From Lelliottia nimipressuralis (GTDB lineage: Bacteria > Pseudomonadota > Gammaproteobacteria > Enterobacterales > Enterobacteriaceae), in assembly GCF_004115925.1 (NCBI RefSeq), contig NZ_SDDX01000030.1, positions 16,399 through 80,398 on the forward strand: 64,000 bases of DNA, written 5' to 3'. Positions 11,903-23,210 of this stretch are shown in pieces. A program made the translations under genes and the position numbers. Below the pieces are notes generated by a model. It was not told the DNA's origin. It made no database searches and saw nothing but the letters and a program-made list of their open reading frames with translations. Positions within the stretch are counted from its first letter, which is position 1. Each line of letters begins with the position of its first letter.

Positions 11903-12541
11903 TTAACCTCGACCAAGACGCATTTCGCGTTCCGGTTCTGTCAGAGAAGCAAGGAAAGAGTCGCGCTCAAATACGCGAGTCATGTAGCCTTTCAGCTCTT
12001 TCGCGCCAGGACCGCTGAACTCTACGCCCAGAGCCTGCAGACGCCACAGCAGCGGAGCCAGGTAGCAATCTACCAGACTGAACTCGTCGCTCAGGAAGAA
12101 CGGCTTTTGACCGAATACCGGCGCAATGGCCAGCAGTTCTTCACGCAGTTGCTTACGGGCAGCGTCTGCTTCTGAGGATGAACCGTTCACAATGACGTTC
12201 ATCAGGATGTACCAGTCTTTCTCGATACGCTGCATGTACAGGCGGCTTTCACCACGCGCAACCGGATAAACCGGCATCAGCGGCGGATGAGGGAATCGCT
12301 CATCCAGATATTCCATAATGATGCGGGATTCCCACAGGGTGAGCTCGCGATCCACCAGCGTTGGTACGCTCTGGTTCGGGTTGAGATCGATCAGATCCTG
12401 AGGTGGGTTATCCTTTTCCACATGCTCGATCTCAAAACTGACACCTTTCTCGGCCAGCACGATACGAACCTGATGGCTATAAATGTCAGTAGGACCAGAA
12501 AACAGCGTCATTACCGAACGTTTGTTGGCAGCGACAGCCAT
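11903..12541 (-). CDS. sspA: Stringent starvation protein A, RNA polymerase-associated
   Basis: This 212-residue protein has a glutathione S-transferase fold but works by binding RNA polymerase, supporting stationary-phase acid tolerance and lowering H-NS levels in E. coli. An N-terminal thioredoxin-like domain (about 10-85) is followed by an all-helical domain. The family pocket motif PHPPLMPVYPV (about 86-96) is present. The ATG has CTGGAGG upstream. It is first gene of sspAB. Confidence 0.96.
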   Translation of the reverse strand: MAVAANKRSVMTLFSGPTDIYSHQVRIVLAEKGVSFEIEHVEKDNPPQDLIDLNPNQSVPTLVDRELTLWESRIIMEYLDERFPHPPLMPVYPVARGESRLYMQRIEKDWYILMNVIVNGSSSEADAARKQLREELLAIAPVFGQKPFFLSDEFSLVDCYLAPLLWRLQALGVEFSGPGAKELKGYMTRVFERDSFLASLTEPEREMRLGRG

Positions 12542-12849
12542 GAAAACCTCCAGGTATATTCAGAATATTACTGCTACCGGCCCGTGGGCCAGCCAGATGA
12601 TTTGTTACCCATCCCAGGAACAAACTCAATCGCTCAAAAATCGAACAAAAGTGGTGTATTCACTGACATTTGGGCAGAAAATTGGATGATAGTTTACCAG
12701 ATTTTGCAGGGTTTGTGGTGAGGGGATTCTGGAAATGCTGAAAAAGAGCTGATAATCAAATAAATACTGTGGATAACCGTCGGATTATCCATAAAAAAAC
12801 CCGCCGAAGCGGGTTTTTCGCCAATCTTTCTGCCGAAGCAGAAAATAGA
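12542..12849 (-). other. Gap between sspA and rpsI
   Basis: This 308-base gap holds the sspA promoter region (minus strand) and, near its right end, the terminator that closes the rplM-rpsI transcript. I see no additional gene or RNA. Confidence 0.6.
12793..12818 (-). terminator. Terminator of rplM-rpsI
   Basis: A GC-rich stem (acccgc / gcgggt) with a four-base loop is flanked by runs of A and T on both sides, giving a good terminator on the minus strand just after the rpsI stop. Confidence 0.9.
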
Positions 12850-13245
<396 letters not shown>

Positions 13246-13257
13246 CTATAATCCCGA

Positions 13258-13917
<660 letters not shown>

Positions 13918-13948
13918 TTGCCGGGTGGCGACTACGCCTTCCCCGGCC
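13918..13948. repeat. Single REP element after zapE
   Basis: The sequence gccgggtggcgactacgcc followed by ttccccggc has the enteric REP layout: a GCCGG-TGGCG head, a central loop and a closing CCGGC. It lies between the zapE 3' end and the rplM promoter. Confidence 0.7.
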
Positions 13949-13966
13949 TGCGGCACGGTGCGGCAT

Positions 13967-15091
13967 TTACGGCATGTGCGCGCGTTTCAAATACTCTTCG
14001 CTCTGCATTTCCTGCAAACGCGACAAACAACGCTGGAACTCAAACTTCAGCCGCTCGCCCTGGTAGATCTCATAGAGCGGCACGGCGGCGCTCACCACCA
14101 GCTTCACATGACGTTCGTAAAACTCATCTACCAGTGCGATAAAGCGGCGGGCTTCACTCTCCATCAGCGGCGTCATCACCGGCACATCAAACAGCATTAC
14201 CGTATGAAACAGACGCGAGAGCGCGATGTAGTCGTGCTGGCTGCGGGCATCGACGCACAGCGTGGCAAACGAAACCGCCAGCGTCTGGTTTTCGACCCCC
14301 AGGGTTGGCAGAGGACGATGATTAATTTCCAGCTCTGGGGCTGTATCGCGCCTGGCGCCCGCCAGAGCCAGCCAGAGTTTGTCCATCTGGCTGCGCGTCT
14401 CTTCATCTAAGGGTGAGAGCCACAGATGCGCCTGGGTCAGCGTGCGCAGACGATAATCTACGCCCGCATCGACATTCATAATGTCGCAGTGTTCTTTGAT
14501 TGCCTCGATGGCCGGCAGGAAACGCGCGCGCTGCAAACCGTTGCGATAGAGATCGTCCGGTGGAATGTTAGACGTCGCCACCAGCGTAATGCCCCGCGCA
14601 AACAGCGCTTTCATAAGGCCGCCCAATAGCATGGCGTCGGTGATATCCGAGACGAAAAACTCATCGAAACACAAAACGTCGGTTTCGGCTTTAAAACGCT
14701 CGGCGATGATATCCAGCGGATCGGTATGACCTTGCAGCGCGTTAAGCTCTTCGTGGACGCGCAGCATAAAGCGGTGGAAGTGCAGACGCTGTTTACGCGT
14801 GCCTGGCAGGCTCTGATAAAACATGTCCATCAGCCAGGTTTTCCCCCGGCCCACGCCGCCCCACATATATAAGCCGCGAATGGGTGCTACGGTCTGTGGC
14901 TCTTTTTTTCCCAACAATCGGCCAAATGCCGCTTTCAGTCCGCCACTCTGTGCGGGGGCGGGCATCTGCTGAGTCAATTCCTGATAGATCACATTCAGGC
15001 GATTAATGGCTTCACGCTGAACGTCGTCGGGCTGATGAGTGCCCTCATCAAGGGCCTGTTTGTAACGCGATGTGGGGGACAGATTTTGCAT
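13967..15091 (-). CDS. zapE: Cell division ATPase of the AFG1 family
   Basis: This 374-residue P-loop ATPase (formerly YhcM) affects Z-ring stability under stress and oxygen limitation in E. coli. The Walker A motif GGVGRGKT is at 78-85, and a Walker B-like LCFDEFFVSD follows near residue 139. The rest matches the AFG1/LACE1 family with its C-terminal FxxLC and ARRFIALVDEFYE segments. It is transcribed away from the divergent zapG. Confidence 0.94.
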   Translation of the reverse strand: MQNLSPTSRYKQALDEGTHQPDDVQREAINRLNVIYQELTQQMPAPAQSGGLKAAFGRLLGKKEPQTVAPIRGLYMWGGVGRGKTWLMDMFYQSLPGTRKQRLHFHRFMLRVHEELNALQGHTDPLDIIAERFKAETDVLCFDEFFVSDITDAMLLGGLMKALFARGITLVATSNIPPDDLYRNGLQRARFLPAIEAIKEHCDIMNVDAGVDYRLRTLTQAHLWLSPLDEETRSQMDKLWLALAGARRDTAPELEINHRPLPTLGVENQTLAVSFATLCVDARSQHDYIALSRLFHTVMLFDVPVMTPLMESEARRFIALVDEFYERHVKLVVSAAVPLYEIYQGERLKFEFQRCLSRLQEMQSEEYLKRAHMP

Positions 15092-15280
15092 AATCTTGTT
15101 GTTATTCCTTCAATTAGACCTCACCAGTGGGCGCGACTGGCGAAAAAAAGGCCGTTCTACAGTACGCGATGATGCGTCAGGATTCCACTTCTGAAGAAAT
15201 AGCGGTTATAGTGGCATAATCAGGCACAGGCAGGAGCCGAGCCACTACCCTACGGAACAACAAGACAACGGGAGAAGTTC

Positions 15281-15679
15281 ATGACCTGGGAATATGCGCT
15301 AATTGGTTTAGTCGTCGGTATCGCCATCGGTGCCGTGGCCATGCGTTTTGGTAATCGCAAATTGCGTCAGCAACAGTCGCTGCAGTATGAACTGGAAAAG
15401 AACAAAGCTGAGCTGGAAGAGTATCGTGAAGAGCTGGTCAGCCACTTTGCCCGTAGCGCCGAACTGCTGGACAATATGGCGACCGATTACCGTCAGCTTT
15501 ATCAGCACATGGCAAAAAGCTCCAGCAGCCTGCTGCCGGAACTGAGCGGTGACACCAACCCGTTCCGCAACCGTCTGGCGGAGTCTGAAGCCGGTAACGA
15601 TCAGGCACCGATTCAAATGCCGCGTGATTACTCTGATGGTGCATCAGGCCTGCTGCGCGGTGGCGTAAAACGCGATTAA
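15281..15679 (+). CDS. zapG: Inner-membrane envelope and division protein YhcB
   Basis: This 132-residue protein (YhcB, DUF1043) has one N-terminal transmembrane helix (residues about 4-22, YALIGLVVGIAIGAVAM), a basic cytoplasmic segment and a long coiled coil (about 27-80, rich in E, L, K and Q), then a disordered tail. In E. coli it links division, phospholipid and peptidoglycan synthesis. The start has GGGAGAAG upstream. It stands alone between the divergent zapE and a downstream hairpin. Confidence 0.93.
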   Translation: MTWEYALIGLVVGIAIGAVAMRFGNRKLRQQQSLQYELEKNKAELEEYREELVSHFARSAELLDNMATDYRQLYQHMAKSSSSLLPELSGDTNPFRNRLAESEAGNDQAPIQMPRDYSDGASGLLRGGVKRD

Positions 15680-15701
15680 TCGCACATCTACGATTTATTT
15701 C

Positions 15702-15730
15702 ACGGGCGCACACCTCGCGCCCGTCCTTTC
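15702..15730 (+). terminator. Terminator of zapG
   Basis: An eight-base-pair stem (acgggcgc / gcgcccgt) with a seven-base loop is followed by the pyrimidine run cctttcttt. Confidence 0.7.
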
Positions 15731-15849
15731 TTTCCCTTCCCAGCTATTATTTAGTCAATTACCTCATTGTTCAGTGGTTTGAAATTCAATAACATCAGAC
15801 TGTTTTTGGGCCGATTTTCCTTTACTCCAGGCAACGAGAGCCAGCATCA

Positions 15850-17217
15850 ATGAAGAAAAAAAACCAGCTGTTAAGCGCGATAGCGTTAAGTGTCGGGTTA
15901 TCTTTGACGGCGTCCTGGCCTGCGGCCGCGGCGCTTCCTTCGCAAGTGCCTGGTGCGGCTGCCATTCCAAGCCTGGCGCCGATGCTTGAAAAAGTGCTGC
16001 CTGCGGTGGTGAGCGTGAAGGTGGAAGGCACCGCCGCGCAAAGCCAGCGCGTGCCGGAAGAGCTAAAAAAATACTTTGGCGAAGAAGGCCCGGACCAGCC
16101 AGCGCAACCTTTTGAAGGGCTTGGCTCCGGCGTGGTGATCGACGCGGCGAAAGGCTACGTGTTGACCAACAACCACGTCATCAGCCAGGCCGACAAAATC
16201 AGCGTGCAGATGAACGATGGTCGTGAGTTTGACGCCAAACTGATTGGCGGCGATGACCAGAGCGACATCGCGTTGCTGCAAATACAAAACCCCAGCAATC
16301 TGACGCAAATTGTGATCGCTGACTCCGATAAACTGCGCGTCGGCGATTTTGCCGTGGCCGTCGGTAACCCGTTTGGCTTAGGCCAGACCGCGACCTCCGG
16401 GATTGTCTCGGCGCTTGGCCGCAGCGGGCTAAACCTTGAAGGGCTGGAGAACTTTATCCAGACCGACGCCTCCATTAACCGCGGCAACTCCGGCGGTGCC
16501 CTGCTGAACCTGAACGGCGAGCTGATCGGGATCAACACCGCGATCCTCGCACCGGGCGGCGGCAGCATCGGCATCGGTTTCGCTATCCCCAGCAATATGG
16601 CGAAAACCCTAGCGCAACAGCTGATTGAGTCCGGCGAGATCAAACGCGGGCTGTTGGGTATCAAAGGCATGGAGATGAGCGCTGATATTGCGAAAGCGTT
16701 CAATCTTAACGTCCAGCGTGGGGCGTTCGTTAGCGAAGTGCTGGCCAATTCCGGCTCAGCGAAGGCGGGCGTGAAATCGGGCGATGTGATTGTAAGCCTG
16801 AACGGTAAGCCGCTGAACAGCTTTGCGGAACTGCGCTCGCGAATCGCCACCACAGAGCCAGGCACCAAAGTGAAACTCGGCTTGCTGCGCGACGGTAAAC
16901 CGCTCGACGTGGAAGTGACGCTGGATAAGAGCACCTCTGCATCGGCCAGCGCCGAGCTTATCGCCCCTGCACTGCAAGGCGCGGCGCTGAGTGACGGGCA
17001 GCTCAAAGACGGCACCAAAGGCATCACCATTGAAAGCGTCGAGAAGAGCAGCCCGGCCGCACAGGCTGGCTTGCATCAGGATGACGTGATCATCGGCGTG
17101 AACCGCAACCGCGTGCAGTCGATTGCAGAAATGCGCAAAGTGCTGGAGAGCAAACCGACGGTGATTGCGCTGCAAATTGTTCGCGGCAACGACACGCTTT
17201 ACATCTTATTACGCTAA
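15850..17217 (+). CDS. degQ: Periplasmic serine endoprotease
   Basis: This 455-residue HtrA-family protease degrades and chaperones misfolded periplasmic proteins. It has a signal peptide ending near residue 27 (PAAA-A), a trypsin-like domain with His109, Asp139 and Ser214 (GNSGG), and two C-terminal PDZ domains (about 255-345 and 365-453). Two PDZ domains and a short LA loop mark it as DegQ, not DegP. It lies 88 bases upstream of degS in the usual tandem. Nothing is truncated. Confidence 0.97.
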   Translation: MKKKNQLLSAIALSVGLSLTASWPAAAALPSQVPGAAAIPSLAPMLEKVLPAVVSVKVEGTAAQSQRVPEELKKYFGEEGPDQPAQPFEGLGSGVVIDAAKGYVLTNNHVISQADKISVQMNDGREFDAKLIGGDDQSDIALLQIQNPSNLTQIVIADSDKLRVGDFAVAVGNPFGLGQTATSGIVSALGRSGLNLEGLENFIQTDASINRGNSGGALLNLNGELIGINTAILAPGGGSIGIGFAIPSNMAKTLAQQLIESGEIKRGLLGIKGMEMSADIAKAFNLNVQRGAFVSEVLANSGSAKAGVKSGDVIVSLNGKPLNSFAELRSRIATTEPGTKVKLGLLRDGKPLDVEVTLDKSTSASASAELIAPALQGAALSDGQLKDGTKGITIESVEKSSPAAQAGLHQDDVIIGVNRNRVQSIAEMRKVLESKPTVIALQIVRGNDTLYILLR

Positions 17218-17226
17218 GCACTGACC

Positions 17227-17256
17227 CCGGACATCACCGCTGCGTGTGATGTCCGG
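17227..17256 (+). repeat. Hairpin between degQ and degS
   Basis: A perfect 11-base-pair inverted repeat (ccggacatcac / gtgatgtccgg) with an eight-base loop lies just after degQ. There is no T run, so it is more likely a mRNA-stabilising or attenuating hairpin than a full terminator. Confidence 0.6.
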
Positions 17257-17305
17257 ATAAGTCATGTTATGCTGCAACCGTTTCTCAATTAACGACGCCC
17301 GCATC

Positions 17306-18373
17306 ATGGTTCTTAAGCTATTTCGCTCCGTCGCCATCGGATTGGTCGTTGGCGGTTTATTACTGGCTGCAATGCCCTCATTACGTCAGTTCAATAAGCT
17401 GGCGGCGCCTCAGTTCGACAGTACGGATGAGACGCCAGTGAGTTACAACCAGGCCGTTCGCCGGGCGGCACCCGCCGTGGTAAACGTCTATAACCGCGGC
17501 CTCAACAGTTCCGCCAATAATCAGCTCGAGATCCGCACCCTCGGATCCGGCGTAATTATGGACGAGCGCGGCTACATCATTACCAATAAGCACGTTATCA
17601 ACGACGCCGATCAGATTATTGTGGCGCTACAGGATGGCCGCGTTTTCGAAGCCCTGCTGGTCGGTTCGGATAGCCTGACGGATCTGGCGGTACTGAAAAT
17701 TACCGCCAGCGGTGGCTTACCGGTGATTCCGATTAACCGTAAGCGCACGCCGCATATCGGCGACGTGGTGATGGCAATCGGAAACCCCTATAACCTGGGC
17801 CAGACCATTACCCAGGGGATTATCAGCGCCACCGGTCGTATTGGCCTGAACCCGTCAGGACGGCAGAACTTCCTGCAAACGGATGCCTCCATCAACCACG
17901 GGAACTCCGGCGGCGCGCTGGTGAACTCCCTCGGCGAGCTGATGGGCATCAACACCCTCTCCTTTGATAAGAGCAACGACGGCGAAACGCCGGAAGGCAT
18001 CGGTTTTGCGATCCCGTTCCAGCTGGCGACCAAAATCATGGACAAGCTGATCCGCGACGGTCGCGTGATCCGTGGCTACATTGGAATTGGTGGGCGTGAA
18101 ATCGCGCCGCTGCATACCCAGGGCGGCGGTATCGATCAGATTCAGGGCATCGTCGTAAACGAAGTCACCCCAGGTGGCCCGGCTGCGGCGGCAGGACTGC
18201 AGGTTAATGACGTGATTGTGTCGGTGAACGGTATCCCGGCAGTATCCGCGCTGGAGACAATGGACCAGGTGGCAGAGATTCGCCCGGGTTCTATCATTCC
18301 GGTGGAAGTCATGCGTAATGATAAGAAGCTGACCATTCAGGTCACTATTCAGGAATACCCGTCCACCAACTAA
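17306..18373 (+). CDS. degS: Regulatory inner-membrane protease starting the sigma-E cascade
   Basis: This 355-residue HtrA protease senses unfolded outer-membrane porins and makes the first cut in RseA. It has an N-terminal transmembrane anchor (about 8-23), a protease domain with His96, Asp126 and Ser201, the same numbering as E. coli DegS, and one PDZ domain (about 255-350). The ATG at 17306 gives the family length; an in-frame start 14 codons earlier lacks support. The ribosome site is weak, which fits low expression. Confidence 0.97.
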   Translation: MVLKLFRSVAIGLVVGGLLLAAMPSLRQFNKLAAPQFDSTDETPVSYNQAVRRAAPAVVNVYNRGLNSSANNQLEIRTLGSGVIMDERGYIITNKHVINDADQIIVALQDGRVFEALLVGSDSLTDLAVLKITASGGLPVIPINRKRTPHIGDVVMAIGNPYNLGQTITQGIISATGRIGLNPSGRQNFLQTDASINHGNSGGALVNSLGELMGINTLSFDKSNDGETPEGIGFAIPFQLATKIMDKLIRDGRVIRGYIGIGGREIAPLHTQGGGIDQIQGIVVNEVTPGGPAAAAGLQVNDVIVSVNGIPAVSALETMDQVAEIRPGSIIPVEVMRNDKKLTIQVTIQEYPSTN

Positions 18374-18382
18374 GCGGCATAA

Positions 18383-18411
18383 AAAAACCGGAGCCATGGC
18401 TCCGGTTTTTT
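18383..18411. terminator. Bidirectional terminator between degS and mdh
   Basis: A palindromic stem (aaccggagcc / ggctccggtt) flanked by A and T runs can serve both converging genes. Confidence 0.9.
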
Positions 18412-18427
18412 ATCGCCTGGCATTCGC

Positions 18428-20242
<1,815 letters not shown>

Positions 20243-20617
20243 TCCCCTTCCCTGCTGCTCAGGCAGCGGGGAATGTTCTGCCCACCGCCTTGTTTACGTC
20301 CCCATTCTGTTGTGCTTACTTTTGCAAATAGTGCTTTTACCTGCCTCTTTTCATTCATCCAGCGAATGATCTATCAACAGATCGCACAAAAAATCAAAGT
20401 TCGTTATGTCTATGATTTACTTATATATCGACAACCATTGTGACCAAAAAACGGTCAATTCTATGCATTTTAGTTATAAAAACGTGACCAGTTAACACGT
20501 AATTACCCATGAAACAATTAGCGTGGTATTAATATTTAGCGTGATTAGTGTATACTTGATTTTGTGATGAGGGTCACGAAACGAAAGACCCCAATAAATT
20601 CGACGAGGTAAACAATC
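20243..20617 (+). other. Gap between argR and yhcN
   Basis: The first 30 bases hold a weak hairpin (ccctgctg / cagcgggg) that may end argR. The rest is AT-rich and contains a plausible yhcN promoter near 20529-20556. I see no small gene or conserved RNA, although an unannotated small RNA cannot be excluded by eye. Confidence 0.4.
20529..20556 (+). promoter_or_regulatory. Possible sigma-70 promoter of yhcN
   Basis: A -10 hexamer TATACT (20551-20556) is preceded at 16 bases by TTAATA. The leader of about 55 bases to the yhcN start is reasonable. It is only a consensus match. Confidence 0.35.
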
Positions 20618-20881
20618 ATGAAAATCAAAACAACTGTAGCGGCTCTGAGCGTCCTGTCTGTCCTGTCATTCGGTGCATTTGCTGCCGACTCTATCAACGC
20701 TGATCAGGCACAATCTCGCCAGGCCATCGGCACCGTTTCCGTAGGTGCAATCGGTACGTCTCCGATGGACATGCACGAAATGCTGAATAAAAAAGCCGAA
20801 GAGCAGGGTGCGTCTTCTTATCGCATCATCGAAGCGCGTTCTGGTGACCACTGGCACGCAACGGCTGAGCTGTACAAATAA
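20618..20881 (+). CDS. yhcN: YhcN-type stress-induced periplasmic protein
   Basis: This 87-residue BhsA/McbA-family (DUF1471) protein has a clean signal peptide cleaved after AFA (residue 22) and a small alpha/beta domain ending in HWHATAELYK. It matches E. coli YhcN closely along its length. E. coli YhcN is linked to acid and peroxide stress; the biochemical role is unknown. GAGGT lies eight bases before the ATG. A paralogue follows 109 bases downstream. Confidence 0.93.
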   Translation: MKIKTTVAALSVLSVLSFGAFAADSINADQAQSRQAIGTVSVGAIGTSPMDMHEMLNKKAEEQGASSYRIIEARSGDHWHATAELYK

Positions 20882-20990
20882 GTTTTATCAATAGTAAGTA
20901 GTAACGACATTATCAACTCAACGGCACCAGGCATAAAAATAGCGGTATAACCCTTCTCGCCGTCGAGGAAACACATTCAGGAGTACGACT

Positions 20991-21257
20991 ATGAACACCA
21001 AATTAATCATCGCAACCCTAGGCTTAGCTTCCGTTCTCTCTTTCGGTGCCAGCGCAGCTGTGCATCAGGTGAATTCTGAGCAAGCGCAAAACCTGCAATC
21101 AATGGGTAGTGTATCCGTATCTTCCGTCGCGGGTTCTCCGATGGATATCCGCCAGGAACTGGCGGCTAAAGCTGAAAAAGCAGGCGCAAGCAGCTATCGT
21201 GTCACCGAGCTAAATCAGGGTGACCACTGGCATGCGACGGCTGAGCTGTACAAATAA
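20991..21257 (+). CDS. Second YhcN/BhsA-family periplasmic protein
   Basis: This 88-residue DUF1471 protein has a signal peptide (cleavage near ASA, residue 22) and the same ending HWHATAELYK as the preceding gene. About half of the mature residues match its neighbour, so it is a tandem duplicate that has diverged mostly in the N-terminal half. E. coli K-12 has only one yhcN at this place, as I recall. It has its own ribosome site (caggag) and is followed by a terminator. Function is unknown; an envelope stress role is inferred from the family. Confidence 0.88.
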   Translation: MNTKLIIATLGLASVLSFGASAAVHQVNSEQAQNLQSMGSVSVSSVAGSPMDIRQELAAKAEKAGASSYRVTELNQGDHWHATAELYK

Positions 21258-21285
21258 ACCCTCGTCGTATCTCATCATACGACTT

Positions 21286-21314
21286 GCCCCTGACGCTTTG
21301 TCAGGGGCTTTTTT
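21286..21314 (+). terminator. Terminator after the yhcN pair
   Basis: An eight-base-pair stem (gcccctga / tcaggggc) with a seven-base loop is followed by six T. Confidence 0.9.
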
Positions 21315-21324
21315 ATGTCTGAAA

Positions 21325-21597
21325 TCAGTGACGAACGTTAAAGCGTAGTTGCCCTTCCAGCTCCTCTTCCGCCTCATCAAACAGCAGAACCAGTGCGCCA
21401 AAGCGTCGGCGTAGCTTATCCGGCAGGTGGATAAACTCCAGTTCCAGCGGCATGGGTAAGACATCGCCAATCACCACGTCCCACAGCGAATCCAGATCCG
21501 TTACCTTTGCCTGTTCTAACCCAAATGTGCGACAAAATTCGCGGTAAAAGTCTTCATGACTGTCGATTTCATCAAAATCAAACGTATAGATATTCAT
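21325..21597 (-). CDS. yhcO: Barstar-family protein YhcO
   Basis: This 90-residue acidic protein belongs to the barstar (RNase inhibitor) family: [21 protein letters not shown] at the N-terminus, then a helix and [18 protein letters not shown]. coli has the same gene here. No barnase-like RNase gene lies beside it in this window, so if it inhibits a nuclease that partner is encoded elsewhere or lost. The family assignment is firm but the function is not. Confidence 0.85.
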   Translation of the reverse strand: MNIYTFDFDEIDSHEDFYREFCRTFGLEQAKVTDLDSLWDVVIGDVLPMPLELEFIHLPDKLRRRFGALVLLFDEAEEELEGQLRFNVRH

Positions 21598-21645
21598 TGC
21601 CCGCCACCCCGTCCAGAAAGGCGGCCTGCGCCGCCCTGACGATAA

Positions 21646-23100
21646 TTATAATCCCCCGATATGCAGGGTTTTAACTTCCAGAAACTCTTCCAGCCCAAGA
21701 ACCGATCCTTCCCGACCCAGTCCCGACTCTTTCACACCGCCGAATGGGCCGAGCTCGGTCGAGACCGCACATTCGTTAATGCCGATCATGCCGCTCTCAA
21801 TCGCCTGCGACACGCGGAAAACGCGCGAAAGATTTTGCGTATAGAAGTAAGCCGCCAGGCCAAACGGCGTATTGTTCGCGCGCTGGATCACCTCTTCTTC
21901 TGAAGTAAAGCGGAAACAGGCGGCAACCGGGCCAAAGGTCTCTTCCTCAGCCAGTTTCATCCCTTCGTGACACTCGCCCAAAACGGTTGGCTGCCAGAAG
22001 TTACCGCCGAGCGAATGCACTTTACCGCCTGCCAGCACCGTTGCACCTTTTGCGACCGCATCCTCAACATGTTCGCGCACTTTATTCACCGCAGCAGGTT
22101 CAATCAGCGGCCCCACCACCACGCCCTCTTCCATGCCGTTCCCCACTTTCAGGGCGTTTACCGCATCAGCGAGTTTGGTCACAAAGGCGTCGTAGACGGA
22201 TTCCTGAATATAGAACCGGTTCACGCTGACACACACCTGCCCGGCGTTACGGAATTTATTGGCAATCGCCCCTTTCACGGCAGCATCAATATCAGCATCG
22301 TCAAAGACGATATACGGCGCATTGCCGCCCAGCTCCATGGAGACTTTTTTCATGGTTTCTGCGGCATTACGCACCAGCGTTTTGCCCACGGCAGTCGAAC
22401 CGGTAAACGAGATTTTCCGCACCTCGTGGCTGGCCATGATGGCATCGCTGATCTCGTGGGTGTTCCCGGCGACGGCGTTGAGCACGCCATCAGGGACACC
22501 GGCTTTTTTCGCCAGCGTCAGCAGCGCAAAAGCGCTGAGCGGTGTGTTGTTAGCGGGTTTAATGACGCCGGTGCAGCCTGCGGCCAACGCCGGGCCGAGT
22601 TTGCGGGTCAGCATCGCCATCGGGAAATTCCACGGCGTGATCGCCGCCACCACGCCGATGGGTTCGCGGGTGGCCAGAATGCGTGAGCCGGGTTTGATGG
22701 GGGGGATGATTTCGCCGTTAGCGCGTTTCGCCTGCTCGGCAAACCACTGGATAAAGCTGGCGGCGTACTCGACTTCACCTTCCGCCTCTTTTAGCGGTTT
22801 ACCTTGTTCGGTGGTCATCAGCCGTCCGAGCCAGCTTTTGTTCTCAATAATTAGTTCGTACCAGCGGTACAGGATCGCCGAACGCTCTTTCGCCGTTTTC
22901 GCTCGCCACGCCGGGAAGGCGCGACTGGCTGCCGCGATAGCCTCTTCGGTCTCTTTTTTACCTGCTTTTGCGACTTTCGCGACGACATCGCCCGTGGCCG
23001 GGTTGAGCACATCAAAAGTGGTATCCAGCGTTTTCCATATGCCGTCTACCAGATATCCGGTTTGAAAAAGCGCATTGTCCTGGAGTGCCTGGGTGGTCAT
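21646..23100 (-). CDS. NAD(P)-dependent succinate-semialdehyde dehydrogenase family enzyme
   Basis: This 484-residue aldehyde dehydrogenase resembles GabD/SSADH and would oxidise succinate semialdehyde or a similar short aldehyde acid. Key residues are intact: Asn158 (PWNFP), Lys181 (KPAN), the general base Glu256 (MELGGN) and the nucleophile Cys290 (GQVC). The residue block after the cysteine, VSVNRF, differs from the CANR of E. coli GabD, so the substrate may differ. The start at 23100 has AGGAGG just upstream. There is no gabT or gabP beside it; it stands alone between yhcO and aaeB, where E. coli K-12 has no such gene. Confidence 0.85.
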   Translation of the reverse strand: MTTQALQDNALFQTGYLVDGIWKTLDTTFDVLNPATGDVVAKVAKAGKKETEEAIAAASRAFPAWRAKTAKERSAILYRWYELIIENKSWLGRLMTTEQGKPLKEAEGEVEYAASFIQWFAEQAKRANGEIIPPIKPGSRILATREPIGVVAAITPWNFPMAMLTRKLGPALAAGCTGVIKPANNTPLSAFALLTLAKKAGVPDGVLNAVAGNTHEISDAIMASHEVRKISFTGSTAVGKTLVRNAAETMKKVSMELGGNAPYIVFDDADIDAAVKGAIANKFRNAGQVCVSVNRFYIQESVYDAFVTKLADAVNALKVGNGMEEGVVVGPLIEPAAVNKVREHVEDAVAKGATVLAGGKVHSLGGNFWQPTVLGECHEGMKLAEEETFGPVAACFRFTSEEEVIQRANNTPFGLAAYFYTQNLSRVFRVSQAIESGMIGINECAVSTELGPFGGVKESGLGREGSVLGLEEFLEVKTLHIGGL

Positions 23101-23151
23101 GTGTCCTCCTGATCTGGGTTTAAGAGCCTGCCAGAATAAGTATAGCCACAA

Positions 23152-23180
23152 AAAAACCGACGCTTTTGGCGTCGGTTTTT
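23152..23180 (-). terminator. Terminator of the aaeXAB operon
   Basis: A stem (aaaaaccgacgc / gcgtcggttttt) with a short loop lies 30 bases past the aaeB stop on the minus strand. Confidence 0.85.
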
Positions 23181-23210
23181 ACGGTGTGTTTGTCGCCTGT
23201 GCAGAGCCAA

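Noticed and set aside
15092..15280. Small gene between zapE and zapG
   Set aside because: Only the divergent promoter region is apparent; no open frame with a ribosome site was seen.
21325..21597. yhcO as part of a barnase-barstar toxin-antitoxin pair
   Set aside because: No small RNase gene lies on either side; the neighbours are a yhcN paralogue and an aldehyde dehydrogenase.
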